Assembly (NCBI GenBank): GCA_016705125.1
Contig: JADIYW010000036.1
Span: 248,001 to 312,000 of the forward strand
Source: Bacteroidota bacterium
GTDB lineage: Bacteria > Bacteroidota > Bacteroidia > Chitinophagales > JADIYW01
Length of the DNA stretch: 64,000 nt
Direction: 5' to 3'
Below the pieces are notes generated by a model that worked only from the letters and a program-made list of their open reading frames with translations, made no database searches and had not been told where the DNA came from. Below are positions 52,236 to 61,904 of this stretch, piece by piece (the first letter of the stretch is position 1; each line of letters starts with the position of its first letter). The position numbers and the translations under genes are program-made.

Positions 52236-54436
52236 TTAGCCATGTCGCTTAAAAATTTAATTCGCATCAATCTTATTTCTTTCATCTCTATATCCTCATC
52301 TTCTAATTCTTTAAAAGCTGCCTCAAGGGAGTCTGTTTCAGACTCCATAAAATAATCAGAAATAATGCCTTGAATTTCTTCGTCCATTATTTCGTTTAAA
52401 TAATAATTCAAATTTACTTTAGTACCTGAATTAATTATGCTTTCAATTTCGACCAACACCTCTTCCATTGTCATATTTTTTGAACGAGCAATTTCTTCAA
52501 GCGGTATTTTCTTGTCTATGTTTTGAATGATAAATATTTTTTGAGCCGATTTGTTTGCAACAGAGCGCATTACAAAATCACTAGGTCTTTCTATCTCATT
52601 TTCTTCCACATATTTTTCAATAAGTTGAAGGAATTCCTTTCCATATCTAAGCGCTTTGCCTTGGCTAACACCCGATATTTTAGCCAATTCTTCCATCGTT
52701 ATTGGATATTGCGTCGCCATATCTTCCAGTGAAGGATCTTGAAAAATTACATAAGGTGGAAGATTTACTTTTTTAGCATACGATTTTCGCAAATTTTGCA
52801 ACATATCCATAAGTACAGGATCCATTGCATTCGATTTTTGATTGTTTCCAGTAGAAATATCATCATCATCGGAATCTGTACCTGTAAATACGTGGTTAAT
52901 TCGAACAAATGTTTCCTTAGGATTTTTGATAAACTCAAGTCCTTCTGGATTTATTTTCAACAATCCAAATTGCTCGATATCTTTTCGAATATAACTTTCT
53001 ATTAATGCTTTTCTTATTACCGAATTCCAATAAAGTTCGTCATTTTCGGCACCTTTCCCAAATGTAGAGAGCTTATCATGCCCAAAACCAGTAATTTCTT
53101 TGGTCTTTTTACCCATCAATAAATTAATAATATAATTTATGGTAGCCAATTCGTTTACTTCTTTTATGGCTTGTATGGTTAAAATTATATCTTGTTTTGC
53201 TTCCCTTTTTTCTTTTGGTTTTAAGCAATTATCGCATTTTCCACAAGGTTCTTTGAGTTCTTCGCCAAAATAATGAAGAATAAATTTCTTTCTACACTCT
53301 CCCGTTTCTACAAAAGCCTCTACCTCCATTAAGTGCTGAGCACCAATCTCTCTTTCTGCTACTGGCTTATCTCTCATGAATTTTTCTAACTTATCTATGT
53401 CCTTTTGGCTGTAATAGGCTATGCAATGTCCTTTTAGCCCATCACGACCTGCGCGACCTGTTTCTTGATAGTAATTTTCCAAACTTTTAGGTATGTCGTA
53501 ATGGATAACAAAACGTACATCCGGCTTGTCAATTCCCATTCCAAATGCAATGGTGGCTACGATTACATCAATTTCTTCCATTAAGAACTCGTCTTGTCTA
53601 CTCGTTCTCAAATTGCCTTCTAGGCCAGCATGATATGATTCGGCTCGCAAACCATTAACGCGCAAAATTTCAGCTATCTCTTCCGTGGATTTTCTGCTCA
53701 AACAATAAATTATTCCACATCGCCCACCTTCTTGTTTGATATATTTTATAATATCCTTAATTGTGTTTTCTTTTCCAAGCTTTGGTCTAATTTCATAAGA
53801 AAGATTTTCTCTCAAAAAAGAAGAAATAAAAATTTGTGGATCCTGCATGTGTAGTGTTTTCACAATATCCCCTTGCACCTTAGGTGTAGCCGTTGCCGTT
53901 AGAGCCATTATAGGAATTGTATAATCAATTCCGTCTACCATTTTTCTTATTTTACGATATTCGGGCCTAAAGTCATGCCCCCATTCTGAAATACAATGTG
54001 CTTCATCAACTGCTACAAACGAAATTTTTATGGATTTTAAAAATTCAATATTTTCTTCTTTTACTAATGATTCTGGTGCAACATAAAGGATTTTTGTTCT
54101 GCCTTCAGTAATATCGTCTTTTACTTGTTTAATTTGTTGTTTATTAAGAGAGGAATTTAAAAAATGGGCAATGCTGTCCATGCTACTATAGGAACGAATT
54201 AAATCGACCTGGTTTTTCATTAAAGCTATAAGCGGCGAAATAATAATTGCAGTTCCGTTGCTCATTAGTGCTGGCAATTGATAACAGAGTGACTTCCCTC
54301 CACCGGTAGGCATAATAACAAAAGTGTCTTTACCTGCCAAAACGCTTTCAATAATTTTTTCTTGATTTCCTTTGAATTTCTCAAAACCAAAATACTTTTT
54401 TAATCCATCAGGAATTGACATTTCTAAATTCACCAT
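52232..54436 (-). CDS. recQ: ATP-dependent DNA helicase RecQ
   Basis: A 3'-to-5' DNA helicase for recombination and repair. Of the 734 residues, about 10-360 are the helicase core: Walker A IMPTGGGKS, motif II DEAHCISEWGHDFRPEY, motif VI QETGRAGRDG. The RecQ-C zinc module supplies cysteines in ECRKKF and EPCGKCDNC, a winged helix follows, and an HRDC-like region lies near 545-625. It is on the longer side of bacterial RecQ. It shares a 296-base intergenic region with the divergent manC. Confidence 0.96.
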   Translation of the reverse strand: MVNLEMSIPDGLKKYFGFEKFKGNQEKIIESVLAGKDTFVIMPTGGGKSLCYQLPALMSNGTAIIISPLIALMKNQVDLIRSYSSMDSIAHFLNSSLNKQQIKQVKDDITEGRTKILYVAPESLVKEENIEFLKSIKISFVAVDEAHCISEWGHDFRPEYRKIRKMVDGIDYTIPIMALTATATPKVQGDIVKTLHMQDPQIFISSFLRENLSYEIRPKLGKENTIKDIIKYIKQEGGRCGIIYCLSRKSTEEIAEILRVNGLRAESYHAGLEGNLRTSRQDEFLMEEIDVIVATIAFGMGIDKPDVRFVIHYDIPKSLENYYQETGRAGRDGLKGHCIAYYSQKDIDKLEKFMRDKPVAEREIGAQHLMEVEAFVETGECRKKFILHYFGEELKEPCGKCDNCLKPKEKREAKQDIILTIQAIKEVNELATINYIINLLMGKKTKEITGFGHDKLSTFGKGAENDELYWNSVIRKALIESYIRKDIEQFGLLKINPEGLEFIKNPKETFVRINHVFTGTDSDDDDISTGNNQKSNAMDPVLMDMLQNLRKSYAKKVNLPPYVIFQDPSLEDMATQYPITMEELAKISGVSQGKALRYGKEFLQLIEKYVEENEIERPSDFVMRSVANKSAQKIFIIQNIDKKIPLEEIARSKNMTMEEVLVEIESIINSGTKVNLNYYLNEIMDEEIQGIISDYFMESETDSLEAAFKELEDEDIEMKEIRLMRIKFLSDMAN

Positions 54437-54560
54437 TTTTTAAATAGACTACTTACTAAAATTTTTACTTAAAATCGAACATTGAAAATACGAATTTCTT
54501 ATTTATATTTTCTAATAATTTCATTTAAAAAAGAATTATTTAACCTTATAAATCGAAAAA

Positions 54561-54669
54561 GCATGTTTTGTGTTAAAATTACATTGTGATATTCGTTGTT
54601 TCTGTTTTATTTTATTGAAAAAAAGGAATCAAATAAAAAAAAATAGCATGTAATTTTGTGTTTTATGGT
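54561..54669 (+). repeat. Short direct repeat in the recQ-manC gap
   Basis: GCATG followed by TTTTGTGTT occurs at 54561-54574. The same motif, with TAA inserted after GCATG, occurs at 54646-54662. They are 85 bases apart in the same orientation. The gap 54437-54732 otherwise holds only the manC promoter. The role is unknown. Confidence 0.3.
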
Positions 54670-54698
54670 TGGTTTTTTTTCTAAAGTTTAAATAAATG

Positions 54699-54706
54699 TA
54701 TCTTTG
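54699..54706 (+). promoter_or_regulatory. Promoter -7 element of manC
   Basis: TATCTTTG fits TAnnTTTG. The start site would be near 54710, giving a leader of about 23 bases before the ATG at 54733. Confidence 0.6.
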
Positions 54707-54732
54707 AGGTGTAAATAAGTACATTTTAAAAT

Positions 54733-55815
54733 ATGGATAAGAATAATTATGTCGTAATCATGGCTGGTGGAATTGGGAGTCGTTTTTGGCCTGCCAGTAG
54801 AACGGCTTTACCCAAGCAGTTTTTAGACATTTTAGGAACAGGGAAATCACTCATACAACAAACATTTGACCGGTTTTTGAAATTTATTCCTCGCGAGAAT
54901 ATTTATATTGCAACAAATGAAGATTATGTTGACTTGGTAAAAGAACATATAAAAGGAATAGATGATCAACAAATTTTACCTGAACCAGCACGCAAAAACA
55001 CAGCTCCTTGTGTGGCATACGCAGCTTATAAAATAGAAAAAATAAATTCCAAGGCCAATATTATTGTAGCTCCCTCTGATCATATTATTTTGGACGAAGA
55101 TGAATATATCCGAATAGCAACCAAGGCGCTTGAATTTGTTGATGAAAATGAAGTATTAGCAACAATGGGGATTTTGCCCACACGACCAGATACTGGTTAT
55201 GGGTACATACAATTTTCTGACCACGAACCAGTAGTTGGGATAAACAAAGTAAAAACATTCACTGAAAAACCAAGTAAAGAAGTGGCTGAAACTTTTGTAG
55301 AAAGTGGTGATTTTCTATGGAATGCAGGCATTTTCGTGTGGAATGTAAAAACAATCATAAAAGCATTTGAGTCGTTTTTGCCAGAAATAAGTGATGCATT
55401 TGAAGAAATAAAAAAGAAATTGGGTACTACAAATGAAATTGAAGCAGTTTCTGAAGCTTTTGCTCTTTGTCCAAACATCAGTATTGATTTTGGTGTAATG
55501 GAAAAAGCAAGTAATGTGTTTGTTTTACCTTCAAATTTTGGTTGGTCAGACTTGGGTACTTGGGCTTCTTTATTTGCTGAAAAAGAAAAAGATTATTTAA
55601 ATAATGCTGTTAATGGTAAACATGTAATGATTTATGACGCAGGCAATAATATGATTAATGTTCCTGACCATAAAATGGTTGTTATTCAAGGTTTGGAAAA
55701 TTTTATTGTCGTTGACACTGAGGATGTTTTGTTAATTTGTAGTAAAGATGAGGAACAAAAAATAAAAGAAATAACGAATGATATAAAAAGGCAGAAAGGC
55801 TCAAATTATTTATAA
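54733..55815 (+). CDS. manC: Mannose-1-phosphate guanylyltransferase
   Basis: It makes GDP-mannose from mannose-1-phosphate and GTP for glycan synthesis. The N-terminal nucleotide-binding signature is MAGGIGSRFWPASRTALPKQFLDILG (11-36). LPEPARKNTAPCVAYAA and the metal-binding APSDHII are present, as is ETFVESGDFLWNAGIFVWN. At 360 residues it is the single-function type without a fused phosphomannose isomerase. First gene of a four-gene cluster (manC, omega-amidase, small protein, cyclophilin). Confidence 0.95.
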   Translation: MDKNNYVVIMAGGIGSRFWPASRTALPKQFLDILGTGKSLIQQTFDRFLKFIPRENIYIATNEDYVDLVKEHIKGIDDQQILPEPARKNTAPCVAYAAYKIEKINSKANIIVAPSDHIILDEDEYIRIATKALEFVDENEVLATMGILPTRPDTGYGYIQFSDHEPVVGINKVKTFTEKPSKEVAETFVESGDFLWNAGIFVWNVKTIIKAFESFLPEISDAFEEIKKKLGTTNEIEAVSEAFALCPNISIDFGVMEKASNVFVLPSNFGWSDLGTWASLFAEKEKDYLNNAVNGKHVMIYDAGNNMINVPDHKMVVIQGLENFIVVDTEDVLLICSKDEEQKIKEITNDIKRQKGSNYL

Positions 55816-55822
55816 TATATAA

Positions 55823-56599
55823 ATGAATATTTTAAAAATAGCAATTGTTCAGCCTACTTTATATTGGGAGCAGCCTTTAAAAAACATAGAAAATCTCACT
55901 ATTTTAATTTCCCAGATTGAGAAGAATACCCATTTAATTGTATTGCCTGAAATGTTTAATACTGGTTTTTCATTGCGACCCGAAACATTTAGCGAAAAGA
56001 TGGATGGGTTAACGATTTCTTGGTTGAAAAAAGTATCTATCGATACAAATGCCGCAATTACTGGTAGTTTGATGATTGAAGAAGCTGGAAAATATTTCAA
56101 TAGATTGGTGTGGGTAGAAGATGGCGAAGTAGAATATTACTACGACAAACGGCATTTATTTAGTTTAGTTGGGGAAGATGTTCCATTTGCTGCTGGTAAA
56201 GAGAAAGTAATAATAACTTACAAAAACTGGAAAATAGCTCCTTTTATTTGTTACGATTTGAGATTTCCAGCTTGGTGTAGAAACACTGAAGACGTTGATA
56301 TTCAACTATATGTGGCCAATTGGCCCGAAAAAAGAAACCACCATTGGAAGTTATTGTTACAAGCTAGAGCAATTGAAAATCAATGTTTTGTAATTGCCTC
56401 AAATAGAGTTGGAGAAGACTTGTGGGGAAATAATCATTCTGGAGACTCTGCTTTGATTGATTATTCAGGGGAAACAAAATTTTTGGCAAGCAATTTGCAA
56501 GCAATTAAAACATTTGAAGTCAACAAAACTGATTTAGAAGAATATAGAAAACGATATCCTTTCCATTTGGAAAAAGATAAATTTAAATTTGAAGAATAG
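55823..56599 (+). CDS. Omega-amidase / nitrilase superfamily (YafV-like)
   Basis: A 258-residue carbon-nitrogen hydrolase with the Glu-Lys-Cys triad in LPEMFNTGF, YYDKRHLF and FICYDLRFP. Placement of these motifs and the WPEKRNHHWKLLLQARAIENQCFV segment match the YafV/Nit2 omega-amidase group, which deamidates alpha-ketoglutaramate and related omega-amides produced by transaminases. It begins 7 bases after manC. Confidence 0.9.
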   Translation: MNILKIAIVQPTLYWEQPLKNIENLTILISQIEKNTHLIVLPEMFNTGFSLRPETFSEKMDGLTISWLKKVSIDTNAAITGSLMIEEAGKYFNRLVWVEDGEVEYYYDKRHLFSLVGEDVPFAAGKEKVIITYKNWKIAPFICYDLRFPAWCRNTEDVDIQLYVANWPEKRNHHWKLLLQARAIENQCFVIASNRVGEDLWGNNHSGDSALIDYSGETKFLASNLQAIKTFEVNKTDLEEYRKRYPFHLEKDKFKFEE

Positions 56600-56600
56600 T

Positions 56601-56936
56601 ATGGAGAATCAGTTTGATGAAATAAAATGGGAAAACGTTTTAAATATATTAGAAAAGAGATTTGGTAAAAAACCCGATTTACAGAGCATTATTTTTTTAA
56701 TTGGACATAGAGAATTAGGACAACTAAGAGAAAAGTTTAGTAAAGAGGAAAAACAAGACCTTATTCATGTAGGTGTATGTGTTTTGATGTCGCAGGCAGG
56801 CTATTATGAATATGTTTCAGATGATGCACAAGGATGGCCACATTTTGAACCAGTACGTGGAAAAGAAAAAATGGATGGTGAAGCGCAGGAAAACATCCTT
56901 AAAAGAGAAATTATTAATTATTTTGAAAATATGTAA
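56601..56936 (+). CDS. Conserved hypothetical protein
   Basis: A 111-residue acidic protein starting at ATG 56601, one base after the omega-amidase stop. A TTG start at 56589 would overlap that gene. It has LQSIIFLIGHRELGQLREKFSKEEKQDLIHVGVCVLMSQAGYYEYV and no signal peptide or membrane segment. I do not recognise a characterised family. Close packing with its neighbours indicates one transcript. Confidence 0.7.
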   Translation: MENQFDEIKWENVLNILEKRFGKKPDLQSIIFLIGHRELGQLREKFSKEEKQDLIHVGVCVLMSQAGYYEYVSDDAQGWPHFEPVRGKEKMDGEAQENILKREIINYFENM

Positions 56937-56945
56937 AACAAAAAC

Positions 56946-57782
56946 ATGAAAAAGATTTTAACATTTTTGGCTTTCTTAACTAGTTTTAGCATTTTTGCAC
57001 AAAATACACCAATGGTAAGTTTAAAAGCATTTCAAGGAGACTCCTTATTAGGAGAAATGAAAATCAAATTGTATGATGAAACGCCACTTCATCGTGACAA
57101 TTTTTTGAAATTAGTTAAATCGGGTTTTTACGATGGCACTTTGTTTCATAGAGTTATTCCTGGTTTTATGATTCAGGCAGGCGATCCAAATTCAAAAACT
57201 GCACCAGCAGGTCAACAACTAGGTTCTGGAGATGTAGGTTATACTATTCCTGCAGAAATAAAACCAAATTTGTTTCACAAAAAAGGTGCATTGGCTGGAG
57301 CAAGACAAGGGGATGAGGTGAATCCAAAAAAAGAATCTAGCGGTTGTCAGTTTTATATTGTAACTGGAAATATAACTCCAGAAAATCAATTAAAAGCGAT
57401 GGAAGCACAAAAAGGTCAAGGAAATCCTCAGCAACTTTTCAACCAAATTATTTACAGACCTGAAAACAAAGCAATTTTAGATTCGCTTATTCAATTGCAG
57501 AAAACAGGCAATATGGATGCTTTTGATAAATTGATTGGCGAGAAAATTGAACCTCTTATTCAAATTGAAATGGCTAAAGCTGGCAGTTCATTCAAATTTT
57601 CTGCTGAGGCAATTAATGCATATTCAACAATAGGTGGAGCGCCATTTTTAGATAATGAATATACTGTTTTTGGCGAAGTTGTTGAAGGCTTAGAATTGTC
57701 TGAAAAGGTACAAAATGCAGCGAGAGACCAAAGTGATAGACCAAAAGTAAATATCAGATTGGAAATGAAGATAATTGAATAG
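56946..57782 (+). CDS. Periplasmic cyclophilin-type peptidyl-prolyl isomerase
   Basis: A 278-residue exported prolyl isomerase with a signal peptide (1-18, ending FAQN). The cyclophilin core is LHRDNFLKLVKSGFYDGTLFHRVIPGFMIQAGDPNSK, with the active-site Arg, then SGCQFYIVTG and a final YTVFGEVVEGLELSEKV. An insert of about 80 residues (AMEAQKGQGNPQQLFNQIIY ... SSFKFSAEAIN) between these blocks is typical of Bacteroidota members. It helps fold envelope proteins. It ends the manC cluster and is followed by a terminator. Confidence 0.93.
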   Translation: MKKILTFLAFLTSFSIFAQNTPMVSLKAFQGDSLLGEMKIKLYDETPLHRDNFLKLVKSGFYDGTLFHRVIPGFMIQAGDPNSKTAPAGQQLGSGDVGYTIPAEIKPNLFHKKGALAGARQGDEVNPKKESSGCQFYIVTGNITPENQLKAMEAQKGQGNPQQLFNQIIYRPENKAILDSLIQLQKTGNMDAFDKLIGEKIEPLIQIEMAKAGSSFKFSAEAINAYSTIGGAPFLDNEYTVFGEVVEGLELSEKVQNAARDQSDRPKVNIRLEMKIIE

Positions 57783-57803
57783 TAGTATTCTAGTAAATTA
57801 AAT

Positions 57804-57846
57804 AAAAAAAAGGGAGGGCTTGAAAAATAGCGCTCCCTTTTTTATT
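57804..57846. terminator. Bidirectional intrinsic terminator
   Basis: AAAAGGGAG (57808-57816) pairs with CTCCCTTTT (57833-57841) across a 16-base loop, A-run before and T-run after. It serves the manC cluster on the plus strand and the PLP-enzyme operon on the minus strand. Confidence 0.8.
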
Positions 57847-58828
57847 TTATATTCAATATCTTATCTTGAAAACCAAAAAGACTTTGCCCTCCACCGGAAT
57901 GGATTATTAGTTTATTTCCCAACAATTTTTTTTCTTTTATAATATTTAAAGCAGTCATAAAAAGTTTGGTGGAGTAAATTGGATCAGTTAAAATGCCATA
58001 TTTTTGAGCATATTCTTTTGTTTTATCTAAAACAGTAGCATTTACACTACCAAATGATTTTGCAGTTATGGGTTTATAAAGAATATAATTGGCAGGCAAT
58101 TGATAGTTTAAATTATAAAAAGTTGCCCATTCAATTGTTTTAACTAATTGATTACTAAAATAGGTTTCATCTTCAGCCATCAGCACAATATGAATGCAAG
58201 TCTCCTTTCTTAATTTTGAAAATTCAAGACAAAGTGCCCCAGCCATTAAGCAGGTTCCTGCGTCAATAAATACATGATTAAATTTTAAATGCTGCTCTTC
58301 CTCATTTTTTATTATATCTGCAGCCATCGTTAAGGCTCCAGGAAAAGCTTCTATGCAAGAAGAGCCCTCAGTAATTGTTTTAAAATTGGAATATTCCTTT
58401 TTTAAGGAATCTTGGGCAATTATTTCAACATTTGGCCAATCTGTTTGATTTACAAAAATGATTTTTTCTTTTTTTGATAAAAGCGAAAGTAAAAATCCAT
58501 TTCCACTGTTAGCAATTGAATTATTGGTTTTTAGAAAAAGTTTGAAATTCAATTGATTTTCAATCAATAGTTGCACTAAACCAATTACATTATTTGAATT
58601 TGAACCACCAATGACACCGACACAGTCGAATTTGTTTTTTTTCAAAAAAGGAATTAAAGAGGCGTATTTTCTTTTTTTACTTCCCGAAATTCCAAAACTA
58701 GATTCGTCTTCCCTTTTTATCCAAGTATCGGGATATTCATTATCTGATAGTGCATGAACCCTGGAATGAAATAACAAAGACTCATCACATAAATTTATAG
58801 GAAAAAATTCGTGATGAGTCTTCGTCAA
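57842..58828 (-). CDS. PLP-dependent ACC deaminase / D-cysteine desulfhydrase family protein
   Basis: A 328-residue fold-type II PLP enzyme. The PLP lysine lies in the SGSKKRKYASL segment (about 49-59). GVIGGSNSNNVIGLVQ and, near the end, LIIHSGGGQSLFGFQDKI (glycine loop) fit the family. Members are D-cysteine desulfhydrases or 1-aminocyclopropane-1-carboxylate deaminases; which one cannot be told here. It lies 18 bases downstream of the zinc-ribbon gene on the same strand. Confidence 0.85.
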   Translation of the reverse strand: MTKTHHEFFPINLCDESLLFHSRVHALSDNEYPDTWIKREDESSFGISGSKKRKYASLIPFLKKNKFDCVGVIGGSNSNNVIGLVQLLIENQLNFKLFLKTNNSIANSGNGFLLSLLSKKEKIIFVNQTDWPNVEIIAQDSLKKEYSNFKTITEGSSCIEAFPGALTMAADIIKNEEEQHLKFNHVFIDAGTCLMAGALCLEFSKLRKETCIHIVLMAEDETYFSNQLVKTIEWATFYNLNYQLPANYILYKPITAKSFGSVNATVLDKTKEYAQKYGILTDPIYSTKLFMTALNIIKEKKLLGNKLIIHSGGGQSLFGFQDKILNIK

Positions 58829-58846
58829 TTATTTATTTTGAAATTT

Positions 58847-59626
58847 TTATTCTACAACATCGTTGTATTCTAAAGAAACCATGCCAGTACTTGACTCATC
58901 TACATCAGCCAAAATTCTACCGCAATGTTCGCAAGTATGTATTCTTTTTTTGGTTCTAATTTCTGATTGAGTTTGTGGTGGGATTCTTCCAAAACAACCT
59001 CCACAAGAATCTCTTATTACAGACACAACAGCTAAGCCGTTTGAATAAGATTTACGAATTCTTTTATAAGCAGTTAAAAGTCTTTCTTCAATTTTAGCTT
59101 CAACATCTTCAATTTTAGCAGAAATTTTTTCTTCTTCTTTTTCAGTGTCAGCAATTATTTTATCTAATTCGCCTTTTTTAGCTTCTAAGTTTTTCTTTTT
59201 AGCCTCTAATTTAGTTCTTGTATCATTTGAGGCAGCCTCAGCAGATTCTGTCGAAAAAGTAGCTTCTTTTATTTTCTTTTCGCTTAATTGAATATCCAAT
59301 TTTTGAATTTCAATTTCTTTTGTCAATGCATCGAACTCCCTATTGTTTTTTACATTTTGAAGTTGTTTGTCATATTTCAATATAAGTGCATTAGCATCTT
59401 TGATTGAGTTTCTTCTGTCAGTAATTTCCTCTTTTGCATTTTCAATGTCTTTCAACATCTTACTTACTCGAATTTCGAGGCCTGCAATATCATCTTCAAG
59501 GTCAGAGACTTCTATTGGAAGCTCTCCTTTCATAACCTGAATTCGGTCAATCTTTGAATGAAGTGACTGCAATTGAGCCAATGTGTTTAGCTTGTCGCTT
59601 ACCGTTAAATCTTTTACTTTTGCCAT
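58847..59626 (-). CDS. Coiled-coil protein with C4-type zinc ribbon
   Basis: 259 residues: a long antiparallel coiled coil (about 10-190, rich in Glu/Lys/Leu heptads) is followed by a C-terminal zinc ribbon with CGGC and CEHC pairs (about 208-236). This is the DUF164/zf-RING_7 family, widespread and often next to a Nif3 gene, as it is here (3-base gap). It probably binds nucleic acid. The biochemical function is not established. Confidence 0.9.
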   Translation of the reverse strand: MAKVKDLTVSDKLNTLAQLQSLHSKIDRIQVMKGELPIEVSDLEDDIAGLEIRVSKMLKDIENAKEEITDRRNSIKDANALILKYDKQLQNVKNNREFDALTKEIEIQKLDIQLSEKKIKEATFSTESAEAASNDTRTKLEAKKKNLEAKKGELDKIIADTEKEEEKISAKIEDVEAKIEERLLTAYKRIRKSYSNGLAVVSVIRDSCGGCFGRIPPQTQSEIRTKKRIHTCEHCGRILADVDESSTGMVSLEYNDVVE

Positions 59627-59629
59627 TCT

Positions 59630-60730
59630 TTATAAATAATTTACAGGATTGGTTGTGATTTCTGTTAAATGGAGGGCAAAGGTAGGAAATTTTTCTTTTA
59701 AAATAGTATGAAATAACTGTAAAGTAAATTGCTCACTTTCAAAATGTCCTATATCAGCAATAATTATTTGTTTTTCCGCATCAAAAAACTCATGGTATTT
59801 ATAATCGCCAGTAATAAAAATGTCCGCATTTATTGACTTTGCTTGGGGTAAAAGGAATGAGCCTGCTCCTCCACAGAAAGCAATTGTTTTTATTTTTTTT
59901 CCTAATAATTGCGTATGTCTAATGCATTTTGTTTGCATTTTTTCTTTTAAAAAATATAAAAAATCAATTTCCTCCATTTCTTGGCTCAAGGTTCCTACCA
60001 TTCCTGAGCCTATGTCTTGATTATAATTTTCTAATAAAATGACTTCATAAGCAACTTCTTCATAAGGATGCGCAGTTCTAAGCACTTGTAGTATTTTTTG
60101 TTCCAGATGAGATGGAAAAATCATTTCAAGCTTAGTTTCATTTTCTCGTGATTGAATTCCTTTTTTTCCAAAAAATGGATTTGATTTCTCTTTCCCTGTA
60201 AAAGTTCCAATTCCTTCGCTTAGAAAGGAACAATCAGCATAATTTCCGATATTTCCTGCGCCCGCTTCAAAAAGTGCCCTTTGTATTTGTTCAATATATT
60301 CGTTTGGTGCGTAAGTGTATAGTTTTTTGAGGATTTGTTTTTTTGGAGAAAGAATTTTAAGATTTTGTAAACCCAATTTTTCGCCAATCATTTTATTTAC
60401 TCCCAAATGGACATTATCCAAGTTGGTATGGGCTGCATAAATAGCAATATCATTTTTGATGGCTTTTATTAAAACCCTTTCGACATAATTTTTGCCTGTA
60501 ATTTTTTTCAATCCGCTAAAAACAATTGGGTGGTGTGCGACAACCAAATTGCATTTTTTTTGAATTGCTTCATCAATAATCTCTTCTAGTGTATCTAAAC
60601 AGATTAAAATACCAGTAACCATCATTGTTGGACTTCCAACGATTAATCCAGCATTGTCATAACTTTCTTGATAAGCTAAGGGTGCAAAGCTTTCAATCTC
60701 CTTTATTACTTCCGAAACGTTCATAATCAA
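59630..60730 (-). CDS. Nif3-like dinuclear metal centre protein
   Basis: A 366-residue YbgI/Nif3 family hexamer-forming protein. The metal ligands are in VVAHHPIVF (about 63-71), AHTNLDN (about 100) and a C-terminal GHFESEQF. A PII-like domain (about 125-230) is inserted, as in longer Gram-positive and Bacteroidota members. Despite the name GTP cyclohydrolase 1 type 2, the physiological reaction is uncertain. It is the first gene of the Nif3-zinc ribbon-PLP enzyme operon. Confidence 0.92.
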   Translation of the reverse strand: MIMNVSEVIKEIESFAPLAYQESYDNAGLIVGSPTMMVTGILICLDTLEEIIDEAIQKKCNLVVAHHPIVFSGLKKITGKNYVERVLIKAIKNDIAIYAAHTNLDNVHLGVNKMIGEKLGLQNLKILSPKKQILKKLYTYAPNEYIEQIQRALFEAGAGNIGNYADCSFLSEGIGTFTGKEKSNPFFGKKGIQSRENETKLEMIFPSHLEQKILQVLRTAHPYEEVAYEVILLENYNQDIGSGMVGTLSQEMEEIDFLYFLKEKMQTKCIRHTQLLGKKIKTIAFCGGAGSFLLPQAKSINADIFITGDYKYHEFFDAEKQIIIADIGHFESEQFTLQLFHTILKEKFPTFALHLTEITTNPVNYL

Positions 60731-60808
60731 CTATTTGTATAAATATAAGAAATAAAAAATTTATTTAAAGGTAAATATAGTCAGACAAAATTAATTACCT
60801 TTAACCAA

Positions 60809-61866
60809 ATGAAATATTTAAAAATATTACTCTTTCCTTTTTCAATAATTTATTGGGCAATTACTGCGCTACGAAATAAAATGTATGACACGGGATTTTA
60901 TGGATCCACTGATTTTGATTTGCCTGTTATTTCTGTTGGAAACCTAAGCACAGGAGGCACTGGAAAAACACCTTTAATAGAGTATCTAATAAATTTATTA
61001 ATTGAAAATGAAACTGTTGGGGTATTAAGCAGAGGATATAGAAGAAAAACCAATGGTTTTTTTTTATCCCCAAATAGTCCAGACCCTAAAATAATTGGAG
61101 ATGAACCTGCATTGCTTAAATGGAAAAATCCGCAAATTGAAGTAGCAGTTGGTGAAGAACGCGTAATGGCCATTCCTCTTTTAGTTGGTGCAAACCCCGA
61201 TTTGAGTGTAATCCTTTTAGATGATGCTTTTCAGCATCGTGCAGCACGGCCATGGATTTCAATTATAACAACAACATATCAACTTCCTTTTTGGAAAGAC
61301 AAAATATTACCAATTGGAAATTTGCGAGAAGCTAAATCTGGTTTCAAACGTGCCAATATCATTATAGTTACAAACTGTCCGAAAACGCTTAGTTTGGAAG
61401 AAAAAACAGTCATAAAGAAAACAATGAACACCCTCGAAAATCAATATGTTCTTTTTTCTTCTATTGAATATGAAATCCCATTTTTATTAAGTAATCCGAG
61501 TATAAAAATTTCATTAAATAGTGCCTTAAATGTGCTTTTATTTGCTGGAATTGGCAATCCTGAAATGCTTAAAAGCCACGTTCAATCTAAGGTTAAATCG
61601 TTGAAATGGTTGGGTTTTTCCGACCATCATTGGTATTCAGATAGAGACATTTTTAAAATAGAGCGGATTCAAAAGGAGATAATTTAAAAAGAATAATCCT
61701 AACTACTGAGAAAGATGCTATTCGCTTTTATGAATATATGCCTTTATTAAAAAAAGAAGGTATAGAAATATATGTTTTGCCTATGAAAATGCAATTCTTG
61801 GCCAATGATGGAATTCTTTTTGATAAGTTATTGAAAGAATCAATAGCCTATTTTAAAGAAAAATAA
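60809..61866 (+). pseudogene. lpxK: Tetraacyldisaccharide 4'-kinase LpxK, interrupted by a single-base frameshift
   Basis: LpxK phosphorylates the lipid A precursor at the 4' position at the inner membrane. The first frame (60809-61687) has the N-terminal helix, Walker A GNLSTGGTGKTPLIEYL (P-loop), LSRGYRRKTNGF, GDEPALLKWK and ILLDDAFQHRAARP, then stops after RIQKEII. The remaining family-conserved end, ILTTEKDAIRF to the stop at 61864-61866, continues in another frame from about 61679. Adding one A to the A-run at 61671-61674 rejoins the two into about 352 residues, the normal length. LpxK is normally essential, so a sequencing error or translational frameshifting is more likely than true loss. 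Confidence 0.85.
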
Positions 61867-61904
61867 AAAAAATTTATCGCTTCTAATCGTTGAATTTGTT
61901 GGGA

